Below, one piece after another: positions 1-8,429 of a stretch of DNA of 64,000 bases (the first letter of the stretch is position 1; each line of letters opens with the position of its first letter). Below the pieces are notes generated by a model. The model was given only the letters and a program-made list of their open reading frames with translations. It was not told the DNA's origin and did no database searches. Source of the DNA: Dictyobacter alpinus (GTDB lineage: Bacteria; Chloroflexota; Ktedonobacteria; Ktedonobacterales; Ktedonobacteraceae). The stretch lies in NCBI RefSeq assembly GCF_003967575.1, contig NZ_BIFT01000002.1:1550001-1614000 (forward strand). The letters are read 5' to 3'. The translations under genes and the position numbers were made by a program.

Positions 1-234
1 GAGTGGAATACGGTGATTGATCCCCATAAGGAGATTGGACAGGATACTGGGACGCTCCACTTCCTGGTGTTTGTGGTGGCTGATAACCCGGGCCAGGATA
101 AGCAGGGGGAGCCGCCTGTGGATCATAGGGTGTTGCAGCCTGTGTGGGCTCATACGGCGGATATTGCGAATAGTCGTTTTGCCGAGGCTGCTCAGGATTT
201 TGATTCATATAAAAGAAATAATCCTCTCCAATAA
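1..234 (+). CDS. 3' end of an unidentified gene (partial)
   Basis: The reading frame is open from the first base of the window to a TAA at 232-234, so this is the C-terminal 77 residues of a protein that starts upstream. An in-frame GTG at 13 has no ribosome binding site in front of it, so it is probably internal. The tail is acidic and polar and ends in a Lys/Arg/Asn-rich stretch. No signal peptide, membrane segment or recognisable motif is visible and I do not recognise the family. The codons are noticeably G/T-rich at third positions compared with the next genes, a bias also seen in the SUKH gene near 28 kb. Confidence 0.5.
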   Translation, partial: EWNTVIDPHKEIGQDTGTLHFLVFVVADNPGQDKQGEPPVDHRVLQPVWAHTADIANSRFAEAAQDFDSYKRNNPLQ

Positions 235-468
235 TAACAAAGCAACATGAGTACCCAACGGCTCAAGTGCGTATTCTCATGTTTCAATTAATGCATAGTA
301 TAACTGAATATACCATTGAAGACAAGCAGGTGCAATGGAATGGTATTAGATAATCTTCTCATTTATTATGCGGTATTGTACCATTTTTTCAAGCACCATC
401 TTTCTGCTATCTATTCCATAAGAGATGGTATAAAATGGAAAAAATTCTTCTTTGAGGTGAAAGCATTG

Positions 469-1683
469 GTGTCCGAAATTCAGTGGTGGCAGGCTCTTTT
501 GTCAGTGAACAACACGCTGGAAGATATTTCAGCCGACTATACCTTGATTGGCTCCTCCGCCCTGTTCGCACAGGGTATACTCCCTATCAGCAGAGTAGAT
601 AAGCTAGAAATTTCGCTCCAGTGGGATCTGATGCCACTGGCTTATGAGGCGTTGCACGCAGATAGTGGGTTAGAGACCCAGGCAAGTGCTAAAATTTTTC
701 GCGTCTATTATCAAGATTTAGAAGTAGTCATAATTGGCTACCTCAATACAGTCGTCGTAACCGATCCGGATCGTCTGGCAATAGAACATGATCATAAAAA
801 AATCTGGGTGAAAGCGCCAGATTCTTATGAGCAAACATTAGCCGCTGATAATCCGGATCGACAGGCAATCAAATTATATATGCGACAATTGCAGCAACAG
901 AACAGCCAGCTTAACCAGGCCGCCTGGAATCAGGTGGCCTATGATGCCTGGGTTCATCGCCATGGAACGCCTCAAGCCATGGCGGCACGCATTCAGAAAG
1001 ATCCCTGGACACGTTTAGCTTCCCTCAGCAAGTATTTGCCAGTGTTACAGGACAAGACAATCATCAATCTCCTGGGCTCACATGGAAGTAAGGCCATCGC
1101 GATGGCACTATTGGGGGCAGATGTAACAATTGTAGATATCTCACAGGAGAATGCCCAGTATGCGCGTGAAGTAGCTGCTGCGGCTGGCGTAAAGCTGCGC
1201 TATCTAGTGGCAGATGTGCTCAATCTCCCCATCGAGGAACAGACAGGTAGCTATGATCTCGTCTTTATGGAGCTTGGTATCCTGCATTATTTTGTGGACC
1301 TTACTCCATTAGCGCAACTGGTTCAACAGCTACTCCGTCCAGGTGGTCAACTGTTACTACAGGATTTCCATCCGGTCTCGACAAAATTGATCACTTCAAA
1401 AGGTAAAAAGCATAAAGTGGACGGCAACTATTTTGATAAAGGTTTGCATACCAGTAACGTTGCCTTTAGCAAACATCTACCTGAAGGGGCGCAGCAGGCA
1501 CCACAACAGGTCTATCTCCGACAATGGGGACTTGGAGAGATAGTGACCGCCTTTGCAGCCGCCGGACTCTTTATTCGCCGCCTGGATGAAGAACCCAATA
1601 GCAAGATCGATGATATCGGCATACCTAAAACATTTACCCTGCTTGCTGAACGTCCGCTCTTTCAGCTCGATGCACAGCACTAG
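469..1683 (+). CDS. Two-domain protein: degenerate nucleotidyltransferase-like domain + SAM methyltransferase
   Basis: The C-terminal half is a class I SAM-dependent methyltransferase. It has a Rossmann motif I (LLGSHGSKAIAMALLGADV, then VDIS), an acidic VADV motif and a post-I stretch DLVFMELGILHYF, then LRPGGQLLLQDFHP. The N-terminal ~130 residues begin with IGSSALFAQGILPISRVD, which resembles the GG(S)AL...R..D entry of nucleotidyltransferase-fold proteins, but the expected DxD pair reads DKLEIS. I read it as a degenerate nucleotidyltransferase-like module; this is weaker than the methyltransferase call. The frame is open from a TTG at 316, but GTG 469 sits 8 nt after GAGGTGA and fits better; TTG 466 and GTG 457 are alternatives. 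Its stop codon overlaps that of the convergent amidase gene by 4 bp. Substrate unknown. Confidence 0.72.
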   Translation: MSEIQWWQALLSVNNTLEDISADYTLIGSSALFAQGILPISRVDKLEISLQWDLMPLAYEALHADSGLETQASAKIFRVYYQDLEVVIIGYLNTVVVTDPDRLAIEHDHKKIWVKAPDSYEQTLAADNPDRQAIKLYMRQLQQQNSQLNQAAWNQVAYDAWVHRHGTPQAMAARIQKDPWTRLASLSKYLPVLQDKTIINLLGSHGSKAIAMALLGADVTIVDISQENAQYAREVAAAAGVKLRYLVADVLNLPIEEQTGSYDLVFMELGILHYFVDLTPLAQLVQQLLRPGGQLLLQDFHPVSTKLITSKGKKHKVDGNYFDKGLHTSNVAFSKHLPEGAQQAPQQVYLRQWGLGEIVTAFAAAGLFIRRLDEEPNSKIDDIGIPKTFTLLAERPLFQLDAQH

Positions 1684-2489
1684 CGTTGAAATAGCTCGGG
1701 ACGCCGGTGCGTTAAGGCTGGTACCATCTGGCGTACAGCAGCCAGTCGCTGCAGATCAAGTTCACCATAAATGACACACTCGCCCTCGGTTCCTTCACCC
1801 AGCACCACACCCAATGGATCAACTAGCAGCGAGCGCCCCAGATATACATTGCCTACCTGATCACAGGCAAACATATAAGCGGTATTCTCAATTGCTCGCG
1901 CCGCTACCAGATGCTGCCAGTGCAGCTCTTTGAGCGCCCCAATAACCCAGGCGGAGGGCATCACAAAGAAATCCACTCCCTGCTCCATCTGATAACGGGC
2001 AATTTCAGGAAAGCGTAGTTCATAGCAGACAAACAATCCCATGCGACCAAATGGCGTCTCAAGCGGGGTAAATAGTTGTTCACCACTGGCAAAGACCGCC
2101 GACTCTTGAAAGCCAAAGGCATCGTAGAGATGGGTCTTACGATACGAGGAAACCAGGGTACCCTGATCATCAATAATGACCGTGGTATTATACGTTTTAT
2201 CTCCCATCTGCTCGGCCGTCTCCAACATACCACTGACCACCCAGATACCGGCCTGCTCAGCCGCCTCACGCAAACCGGTCACATAAAAATCATCCAAACT
2301 TTGCGAGATACTACGGGCGTAAGCAGCATTAAATTTTTCTTTAGCGAGTAGGGCCATAAAAATTTCTGGAAAGATCACCAGTTGAGCGCCACGAGCGGCG
2401 GCTCGATAAATAGTATCTACCGCCTTCGCCAGATTCTGTTTTGGGTCTACCTCGGACTGCAACTGGGCCAGTGCAATGCTTGTCGACAT
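1680..2489 (-). CDS. Carbon-nitrogen hydrolase (nitrilase superfamily, omega-amidase-like)
   Basis: This is a cytosolic amidase of the nitrilase superfamily, about 269 residues, the normal size for a single-domain member. The Glu-Lys-Cys triad is intact: E42 in FPEIF, K118 in YRKTHLYD and C155 in VCYELRFPE. The KTHLYD and CYELRFPE stretches are those typical of the omega-amidase/Nit2-like branch, which hydrolyses alpha-ketoglutaramate or deaminated glutathione. The exact substrate cannot be fixed from sequence. The start is set to the ATG that follows GAGGAG by 9 nt; an ATG six bases upstream lies too close to that site. A hairpin at 2511-2544 separates it from the dehydrogenase gene upstream on the same strand. 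Confidence 0.88.
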   Translation of the reverse strand: MSTSIALAQLQSEVDPKQNLAKAVDTIYRAAARGAQLVIFPEIFMALLAKEKFNAAYARSISQSLDDFYVTGLREAAEQAGIWVVSGMLETAEQMGDKTYNTTVIIDDQGTLVSSYRKTHLYDAFGFQESAVFASGEQLFTPLETPFGRMGLFVCYELRFPEIARYQMEQGVDFFVMPSAWVIGALKELHWQHLVAARAIENTAYMFACDQVGNVYLGRSLLVDPLGVVLGEGTEGECVIYGELDLQRLAAVRQMVPALTHRRPELFQR

Positions 2490-2510
2490 AAACATATTCT
2501 CCTCAGTAGT

Positions 2511-2544
2511 GGAAAAGTGTTAGCAATGCTGCCAACACTTTTCC
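2511..2544 (-). terminator. Intergenic hairpin between dehydrogenase and amidase genes
   Basis: Perfect 11-bp arms (GGAAAAGTGTT at 2511-2521 and AACACTTTTCC at 2534-2544) with a 12-nt loop lie downstream of the dehydrogenase stop and just upstream of the amidase ribosome binding site. No long T tract follows on the minus strand, so it could be a terminator or a leader hairpin. Confidence 0.5.
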
Positions 2545-2599
2545 GCTACGATAGTAGAAACATTTTTGTTTTGCTTCACTAATCATTGTCTATACGAAG

Positions 2600-3613
2600 T
2601 CACAGTTCTTGCCAATCAAATATTACACCCATTGCGGTCGCGCGCTCTTCACGCAGCAAACGATAAGCTTCAGGGGCGGCCGTGGGTGCAAAACGGTGTG
2701 TAACCAGGTCATTAACGTGCATATCCCCACGTTCCACGTACGTAAAAAATAACTCACCCATACGCAGATGAGACCAGTAAGCATGATCGGTTGAAACGGA
2801 TGGAGGATTGCCATCATGGGCGCCAATAATACTCAGTCCACGTCTGATCACATCACCGGTCAGTTGCTGAGCGGCTGGCGAGCCTGTATCTCCAAGTATA
2901 ATGATCTTACCAAAATTGCGGGCCAGACTCAGAGCATGACTAAAGACGGGGGCTGCGCCAGTGACATCATAGACCACATGAACTCCCTTCCCCTCTGTTA
3001 ACGCGAGGACATGCTCACGTGCCTCGGCGGCCCCCATTTGCAATACAGTTGTAGCTCCATGGGCACGCGCCATCTCTAAACGTTTCTCAGCCACATCAAT
3101 TGCAATCACCTGCTGAGCCCCCAACAGCCGCGTATACTGCACCACCAGTTGTCCCAATAAGCCCAGGCCAATCACGACCACACTATCCCCCAGTTGATGT
3201 TGAGCACGACGAATTCCGTTCTGCACAATGGTCGCCAGATGAAACCAGGTCGCATCTTCATCTGAAACCCCTTCAGGAATATGATAAACTACCTCATCCG
3301 GTCCCACCACGTGGTATTGACTATGCGGGAGGCGCAAGGCTACACGCTCACCTTCATGTACATGCTGCACTTGCGTACCGACCGCAACCACACGTCCAAC
3401 CAGACTATAACCGGTATGGAAGGGATACTTCACCCACTGATCCCAATGAGTACCTGGATCAAACAGGCGCCCAAGACAGATACCTTCGGTACCCGTACTG
3501 ATTAATGATTTTGTCGCCTGGACCAAAAACTCATCTGGCTTCAACTCACGTATTGGCTCCTCATTAACCTCCACCTGATTCTTACCAGTAAATACAATAT
3601 TTAAAGATTGCAT
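2600..3613 (-). CDS. Zinc-type medium-chain alcohol dehydrogenase family protein
   Basis: A 337-residue medium-chain dehydrogenase/reductase. The N-terminal catalytic domain carries GYSLVGRVVAVG and a GERVAL turn. The Rossmann domain carries VVVIGLGLLGQLVVQYTRLLGA followed by AIDVAEKRLEMARAHGA, and the acidic residue after beta-2 suggests NAD rather than NADP. The usual catalytic Cys (GICGSD-type motif) is not evident: the region reads SLISTGTEGICLGRL, a pattern seen in MDR proteins acting on sugar-like or nucleotide-linked substrates. Substrate unassigned. The start ATG lies 9 nt behind AAGGAG. It stands alone, with an 87-bp gap to the peroxidase-side region and a hairpin downstream. Confidence 0.78.
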   Translation of the reverse strand: MQSLNIVFTGKNQVEVNEEPIRELKPDEFLVQATKSLISTGTEGICLGRLFDPGTHWDQWVKYPFHTGYSLVGRVVAVGTQVQHVHEGERVALRLPHSQYHVVGPDEVVYHIPEGVSDEDATWFHLATIVQNGIRRAQHQLGDSVVVIGLGLLGQLVVQYTRLLGAQQVIAIDVAEKRLEMARAHGATTVLQMGAAEAREHVLALTEGKGVHVVYDVTGAAPVFSHALSLARNFGKIIILGDTGSPAAQQLTGDVIRRGLSIIGAHDGNPPSVSTDHAYWSHLRMGELFFTYVERGDMHVNDLVTHRFAPTAAPEAYRLLREERATAMGVIFDWQEL

Positions 3614-3724
3614 GCATTGGCTCCTTAACAGTTACTCGTCGAGCATATCTACAATAATCTCTACAACTATAACATGTTCATTCAACCTGATGCATACAAC
3701 CTTTCTGCTCTTTGATTGAAACGC

Positions 3725-5122
3725 TTATGCTACACCGGCAAAACGCAAGAGATCAGCCATCGTGAAATCCTGAGGAGTGGCAGCCGGCAAGGTAGGCGAC
3801 CAACCATCTGGAGCATGCCAATAGGAGGTAGGATCACACACCAGGAGACCAAGCAAAACTTCAGCAATAATACGACCACCAACAGGTCCCATTGCCTCGC
3901 CACCAGTGTAAACTTCAGCCTCTTTAAGCAGGTAGTACCAGAGCGGGGTCTCACCTTCCCACCCCATAGCAGACAATCCTATCTGGTCTGCGGTCAATGG
4001 AGCCACATCCATCAAACGAGCAATAGCCTCACCTGAGGGTAAACCAAGCGCCTCTCCCCGTTCAAGATCGCGATACGCCAGAGATTTCTGTTCTGGAATA
4101 TCCGTATCACCGACAACACGGGCAGGCAACTCAATCAGAGGATGGGCCAGCTTTGCATCAATACGCTTACTGGCCTGCGGTAGGGCCGCGCCAGGAATCT
4201 TGAAGAAATAAGACCACTCTAGCGTCCGAGCCTGATCCACAGGACATGTTCCTGCGCAGTCGGGAAAGACCTGGCCGCTGGCGCCACGGCTATTTAAGAG
4301 ATAACGCGACCGAATCTGGCTATGCCCAAAGCGATACGCCGCATCCGCAAACTCTACGGGAATAAATGGATCTTCATCTGGTTCAGGAGTAAAAAATTGT
4401 GGACCTATTTCGAGAATATTCTCCATCAAGTCATCGCCTACAGTCAGAGGCAAGAATTCATGGACAATAATCCATTGATAATGCCAGCGTACCAGGCGCC
4501 GTGCCTCATCAAAGATTGAGGCGGCAGGTACCTGCTGCAAACGTAAGGCGTCAACCACCTGATTATGAAACTTGAGCAGCGCCAGATGAAGTTGAGAAAT
4601 AAACAGATGCACATCATTGCGCGGATCCGCTACCAGTGCTCGCCCCTGTCGATTTCGCGGCACATCATTTAGCGCACCAGAATCATTGATGCCCAGCAAA
4701 AACTTATCGGCATCATCCAGATCATACAGGAAAGGATCGCCCGAAGGTCCAGCACCATACAGGCACTCAAGATCCAGGCGTGGACGGCGAAAATTCCGCA
4801 ATTCATTGAGACGCGCATGATGCAGTAACAGACTACGATCAGCAGTAATATCATGCGCAATAAATTGCCCCAAAAAAGTAAATCCAGCTGGAATACGTGG
4901 ATTATCAGTTGAAGTGTCCTGCATATCTGGTGAAGGAGCTGTACTGGCATCCATCACCGAACCAGAGCGTCCAAGCAGTAAAAGCACCTGCTCATCCACC
5001 GAAAGGGCAGGCAACTCAGGAAAGAGACGTCCATATTTACCTTGACTCTTCTCTACATCCTGCGCATGTGGCGAAAGCGAACTTTTGAGATGAGGACTAA
5101 TCACGCAACTATGTATACTCAT
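3725..5122 (-). CDS. Animal-type haem peroxidase family protein
   Basis: A 465-residue member of the peroxidase-cyclooxygenase (animal haem peroxidase) superfamily. The distal histidine is H90 in LGQFIAHDIT. The conserved helix with the catalytic arginine reads DPRNDVHLFISQLHLALLKF (R168, followed by HN). The proximal histidine is H267 in YRFGHSQIRSRY. No signal peptide is visible, so it is probably cytoplasmic. In mammalian peroxidases an Asp next to the distal His and a Glu three residues after the Arg form ester bonds to haem. Here those positions are Ala89 and Val171, so the haem should be held non-covalently (inference). The start ATG follows AAGGAAG. It is a single-gene unit; the two uroporphyrinogen decarboxylase genes are 45 kb away. 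Confidence 0.88.
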   Translation of the reverse strand: MSIHSCVISPHLKSSLSPHAQDVEKSQGKYGRLFPELPALSVDEQVLLLLGRSGSVMDASTAPSPDMQDTSTDNPRIPAGFTFLGQFIAHDITADRSLLLHHARLNELRNFRRPRLDLECLYGAGPSGDPFLYDLDDADKFLLGINDSGALNDVPRNRQGRALVADPRNDVHLFISQLHLALLKFHNQVVDALRLQQVPAASIFDEARRLVRWHYQWIIVHEFLPLTVGDDLMENILEIGPQFFTPEPDEDPFIPVEFADAAYRFGHSQIRSRYLLNSRGASGQVFPDCAGTCPVDQARTLEWSYFFKIPGAALPQASKRIDAKLAHPLIELPARVVGDTDIPEQKSLAYRDLERGEALGLPSGEAIARLMDVAPLTADQIGLSAMGWEGETPLWYYLLKEAEVYTGGEAMGPVGGRIIAEVLLGLLVCDPTSYWHAPDGWSPTLPAATPQDFTMADLLRFAGVA

Positions 5123-5309
5123 CTGTACTTCCTTTCAAGGTATGATCACGACAGCAACAAAGCAATTTCCAGCCCACCAATCTCATCCCCAACCTACAGC
5201 TAGTATATGGCATAGCAACATACAATTACTAATTCAACCATTGCCAGCAAAGCACTTTATCAAAGCACATCAATATTGCTCTTATTCCCACATAATTTAT
5301 GCATTCAGG

Positions 5310-5338
5310 TTGAAACCCGGCTTACCATCTTATATAAT
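5310..5338 (+). promoter_or_regulatory. Sigma-A-type promoter of the CHAT-TIR gene
   Basis: TTGAAA at 5310-5315 and TATAAT at 5333-5338 are separated by exactly 17 bp, close to the primary sigma consensus. Transcription should start near 5345, giving a leader of about 170 nt that contains the palindrome at 5379-5454. Confidence 0.65.
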
Positions 5339-5378
5339 CTTGCATAGATTAGTTATAAATATAAATGTATCAATTTAT

Positions 5379-5454
5379 CTGGCTCGAATTTTTGCTTGTG
5401 TGGTGCCAGAGGTGCGCACACTTCTGGCACCACACAAGCAAAAATTCGAGCCAG
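5379..5454. repeat. 76-bp palindrome in the leader of the CHAT-TIR gene
   Basis: Perfect 32-bp inverted arms (5379-5410 and 5423-5454) surround a 12-nt centre that itself contains GTGCGCAC. The inner arm sequence (CTTGTGTGGTGCCA, then GTGCGC) recurs in the palindrome at 60477-60523, so it belongs to the dispersed palindrome group. It lies between the promoter and the start codon of the downstream gene. No T tract follows. The rest of the 5123-5515 gap shows nothing else. Confidence 0.85.
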
Positions 5455-5515
5455 AGGCGCGCAAACTCAGACTTGAAGATCGTGAAGATCAGACACACCC
5501 GAAGGAAAAACACTC

Positions 5516-6646
5516 ATGGACGAGAAAGACATAGTAAAGATACTTTTTCTAGCCGCCTCTCCTACCGAAACAGGAAGATTGCAGTTAGATCTTGAAAACC
5601 GTACTATTAAAGAAAATATTCGCCATGGCAGCAATAGAGATCATTTCAAAGTTGAAAATGAATGGGCGGTAGAGGATAATACACTCCTCGAATTCATGAA
5701 CATATATCATCCTAACATTGTCCATTTTAGTGGTCATGGTACAGAGACAGGAGAACTTCTCTTAGAAGGCCCAGACCGAACCATCAGACCCATCCCAGGT
5801 GTAACATTACAAGCTCTTATGCGCAATTTTATAGATAGTGTACATATGGTCGTGCTAAACGCATGTCACTCATATCAAGAAGCTCAGATGCTTGCTCAGG
5901 ATATTGATGTGGTGATTGGGATGAATTATGAAGTTAGCGATCAAGCCGCTATCGAATTTATTTCTCGTTTTTATCAGGCCTTGAGTTTTGGAAATTCACT
6001 ACAAAATTCATTTGATCAGGGTATCACTCAACTTAAAATTAAAAATATCCCTGAAGAGCACAACCCACAACTATTCACACGTCAGGGTATTAATGCCAGC
6101 AAAATTACATGGAAAGATCTTATCAAGCCTCCGGTAGTAATGGGTAGGGCCAATAAAGCTGAAGGTCAGGCAACCTCAACAAATAGACAAATATCAATAT
6201 TTGTCTCATATGCGAACGAGGACAAAGAGATTTACGAAAGATTAGATAAGCATTTTACTACCATGAAGCGTTTGGGCATAATTAAACTCACGCGCTTTGA
6301 TAACGCCCTGGCCGGCCAGTTCAGTGAGCAAAGATTAACGGAATATTTAAATGCTGCTGACATTGTGCTCTTCCTGGTAAGCCCGGATTTCATTGCATCC
6401 GATAGCTTGTACGAAAACGAACTCAAACCAGCGATCGCAAGGCGCGACCAGGGCTTGACCTGGGTTATCCCTATCCTGATCAAACCAACCGCTAATTGGG
6501 AAGAGGATAAAAATTTCGTTGGTCTGCTGGCACTTCCCCGCAACCATAAACCTATTTCCGCCTGGGCTGATAGAGATAGCGCCTTACTTGAGGTGGCCCA
6601 GGAGGTGCGTAATGTGATCAATAAAATTACCGCCAAAAAGGCTTAA
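5516..6646 (+). CDS. CHAT (caspase-like) protease - TIR domain fusion
   Basis: The N-terminal ~200 residues form a CHAT domain, a caspase/separase-like peptidase. It opens with KILFLAASPTETGRLQLD and carries the His-Cys dyad as H74 in HFSGHG and C117 in VLNACHS. After a short linker (about 203-224) comes a bacterial TIR domain (225-376) starting ISIFVSYANEDKEIYERL and including VLFLVSPDFIASDSLYENEL. Glu302 is at the position of the catalytic glutamate of NAD-cleaving TIRs. Both domains look intact. Known TIR and CHAT proteins act in bacterial conflict and cell-death pathways; here the two are on one chain with no sensor domain visible. It stands as a single gene with its own promoter and a long hairpin leader. 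ATG 5516 follows GAAGGA. An anti-phage or stress role is inference. Confidence 0.87.
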   Translation: MDEKDIVKILFLAASPTETGRLQLDLENRTIKENIRHGSNRDHFKVENEWAVEDNTLLEFMNIYHPNIVHFSGHGTETGELLLEGPDRTIRPIPGVTLQALMRNFIDSVHMVVLNACHSYQEAQMLAQDIDVVIGMNYEVSDQAAIEFISRFYQALSFGNSLQNSFDQGITQLKIKNIPEEHNPQLFTRQGINASKITWKDLIKPPVVMGRANKAEGQATSTNRQISIFVSYANEDKEIYERLDKHFTTMKRLGIIKLTRFDNALAGQFSEQRLTEYLNAADIVLFLVSPDFIASDSLYENELKPAIARRDQGLTWVIPILIKPTANWEEDKNFVGLLALPRNHKPISAWADRDSALLEVAQEVRNVINKITAKKA

Positions 6647-6723
6647 GCGGCAAGAGGTTGAGCAAAACTCAATCCACCCACTGCCAGTTTAGTCCAGATG
6701 AGATACTTGCTCGTGAGTATAAA

Positions 6724-6752
6724 TAGACAGCACAGTTCCTGTGCTATGATAA
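6724..6752 (+). promoter_or_regulatory. Promoter with embedded palindromic operator upstream of fetAB
   Basis: A perfect palindrome, GCACAG-TTC-CTGTGC (6730-6744), fills the spacer between a TAGACA (6724-6729) and a TATGAT (6745-6750) or TGATAA (6747-6752) box. A dyad in the spacer is the usual place for a repressor or a MerR-type activator. The regulator is unknown. Confidence 0.45.
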
Positions 6753-6790
6753 TGAGCACATTTGTACTCGGAGGCAAGAGAATAATATAG

Positions 6791-7504
6791 ATGAATACAG
6801 CTACATCTCTAGATCAAGAAAAGATCGTTCTGGAGGCGAAAAATTTGCGCAGGGTTGTCGATGGAGACAAAGCGATTGTCAATGATATTTCACTGGCAGT
6901 ACATAAAGGTGAGACATTAGCAATCGTCGGACCTTCTGGCTCAGGCAAATCTTCGTTCTTACGCTTGCTTAATCGCCTGGATGAACCAACGAGCGGGACA
7001 GTACTGTTAGATGGCGTGGACTACACGACGATGTCACCACGGGTACTGCGTCGTAAAGTTGGTATGGTTATGCAGTCCGCTTACTTATTTCCAGGTACTG
7101 TCACGGACAATATCACCTTTGGACCACGCTCACGTGGGGAGCAGGTTTCGGAGACGCGCGTCAAGGAATTACTCGAGCATGTACAACTAGCCGGCTATGA
7201 GAAACGGGATATCAACGGCCTATCCGGTGGTGAAGCCCACCGCGTCTCACTGGCCCGCACGCTTATCAATGATCCCCATGTCCTCTTACTCGATGAACCT
7301 ACCTCAGCCCTGGATGAGGATGCCCGTGCGAGCGTCGAGCAGCTGATCAATACGATTATGCATAGCCAGGACTTAACCAATATCATTATTACCCATGATA
7401 TGGCACAGGCGGCCCGGCTGGCTGATCGTGTTGCTGTGATTAAAAGTGGAAAAATAGAACGCATCGGAACGGTAAAAGAGGTCTTACATGACACTATTGC
7501 ATGA
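6791..7504 (+). CDS. fetA: ABC transporter ATP-binding protein, FetA-type
   Basis: A 237-residue ABC ATPase with Walker A GPSGSGKSS (47-55), Q-loop in VMQSAYLF, signature LSGGE (144-148) and Walker B VLLLDE (164-169) followed by the switch histidine in ITHD. It overlaps the downstream UPF0014 permease by 17 nt, which identifies the pair as FetA/FetB (YbbL/YbbM), described in Escherichia coli as an iron exporter linked to peroxide resistance. The metal specificity here is inferred from that family. GGAGG lies 16 nt upstream of the ATG, a long spacing. A palindrome in the promoter suggests control by a dimeric regulator. Confidence 0.85.
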   Translation: MNTATSLDQEKIVLEAKNLRRVVDGDKAIVNDISLAVHKGETLAIVGPSGSGKSSFLRLLNRLDEPTSGTVLLDGVDYTTMSPRVLRRKVGMVMQSAYLFPGTVTDNITFGPRSRGEQVSETRVKELLEHVQLAGYEKRDINGLSGGEAHRVSLARTLINDPHVLLLDEPTSALDEDARASVEQLINTIMHSQDLTNIIITHDMAQAARLADRVAVIKSGKIERIGTVKEVLHDTIA

Positions 7505-8306
7505 CATACTGACATCTATGACCTCACCCCAGGTCATCAATGGTTTAATCCAGGTTGCCGCAGCCTCAGTGCTCGTACTTATAGTTGTACTCATCGCTTC
7601 ATTCAATCGCGTGAAGGTAGCCCGAGAAACCATCACGTCAATGATTCGTGGTTTTGTGCAGATTCTGCTGGTCGGCATCATCCTGGTCCTTATTATCAAT
7701 ACCTCTATCGTCTTTGGTTATCTGGTCCTGGCCATGATGAGCGTCTTCGCCGCCGTGCTATCGCATAAACGCGGCAAAGGCCTACCAGGCGCCTTTAAAA
7801 TATCGCTTCTGGCCATCGGCATAGGTTCGGGTATCACTATCATAGTCATGGCCCTGGTAGGAGTTATCGAGCCCAAAATCGCGAATCTGATTCCGGTTGG
7901 CAGCATGATTATCTCAAGCTCGATGCGCACCAACTCACTCGCCCTCAACCGTTTCCGGGCCGAAATCGAATCCCATGTAGGGCAGATTGAGGCTGGTCTG
8001 GCACTAGGGGCGCCACCCGCAACCGTCATCGAAACCTATCTGAATAATACAGTCTATGCCAGCATCATTCCTGCCGTAGATACCTTGCGCTCACTCGGCA
8101 TCGTCTTCATTCCAGGACTGGCCAGTGGTATGTTGCTCGCCGGAGCCAATCCAATCTACGCCGCCGAATATCAGTTTGCCGCTATAGCTATGCTCTTTGC
8201 CGCCAGCACCCTCACCGGACTCATCAGCGGACTTCTCCTACGCACCACCATTTTCTCATCCGCTGAACAACTCACACTACGGCCAAAAGTTGCAAAAGCC
8301 GCATAA
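7488..8306 (+). CDS. fetB: Iron export ABC transporter permease, FetB-type (UPF0014)
   Basis: A 272-residue integral membrane protein with about seven hydrophobic helices. It matches the UPF0014/FetB family through the conserved block GVIEPKIANLIPVGSMII followed by SSSMRTNSLALNRF, and a second block with IPAVDTLRSLGIVFIPGLAS. It starts inside the end of the ATPase gene (17-nt overlap) behind AGAGG, so the two are translationally coupled. Together they form the transporter. A hairpin terminator closes the unit at 8363-8397. Confidence 0.88.
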   Translation: MTLLHDILTSMTSPQVINGLIQVAAASVLVLIVVLIASFNRVKVARETITSMIRGFVQILLVGIILVLIINTSIVFGYLVLAMMSVFAAVLSHKRGKGLPGAFKISLLAIGIGSGITIIVMALVGVIEPKIANLIPVGSMIISSSMRTNSLALNRFRAEIESHVGQIEAGLALGAPPATVIETYLNNTVYASIIPAVDTLRSLGIVFIPGLASGMLLAGANPIYAAEYQFAAIAMLFAASTLTGLISGLLLRTTIFSSAEQLTLRPKVAKAA

Positions 8307-8362
8307 ATAAACATTTGTTTGTTTCCTAACATGCCAACACCACATAGACTAGACAAAAAACA

Positions 8363-8397
8363 TAGCGAAGCCAGGAGAGTTGCTCCTGGCTTCGCTA
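8363..8397. terminator. Bidirectional terminator between fetB and the MFS exporter gene
   Basis: Perfect 15-bp arms (TAGCGAAGCCAGGAG at 8363-8377 and its complement at 8383-8397) with a 5-nt loop lie between the two convergent genes. Confidence 0.75.
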
Positions 8398-8429
8398 GAT
8401 TGAATAGTATGCAACTGGAAGAGACTAGT

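Noticed and set aside
3100..3505. Plus-strand frames of 74 and 133 codons
   Set aside because: They are antisense to the well-supported dehydrogenase gene and have no ribosome binding site or recognisable product.
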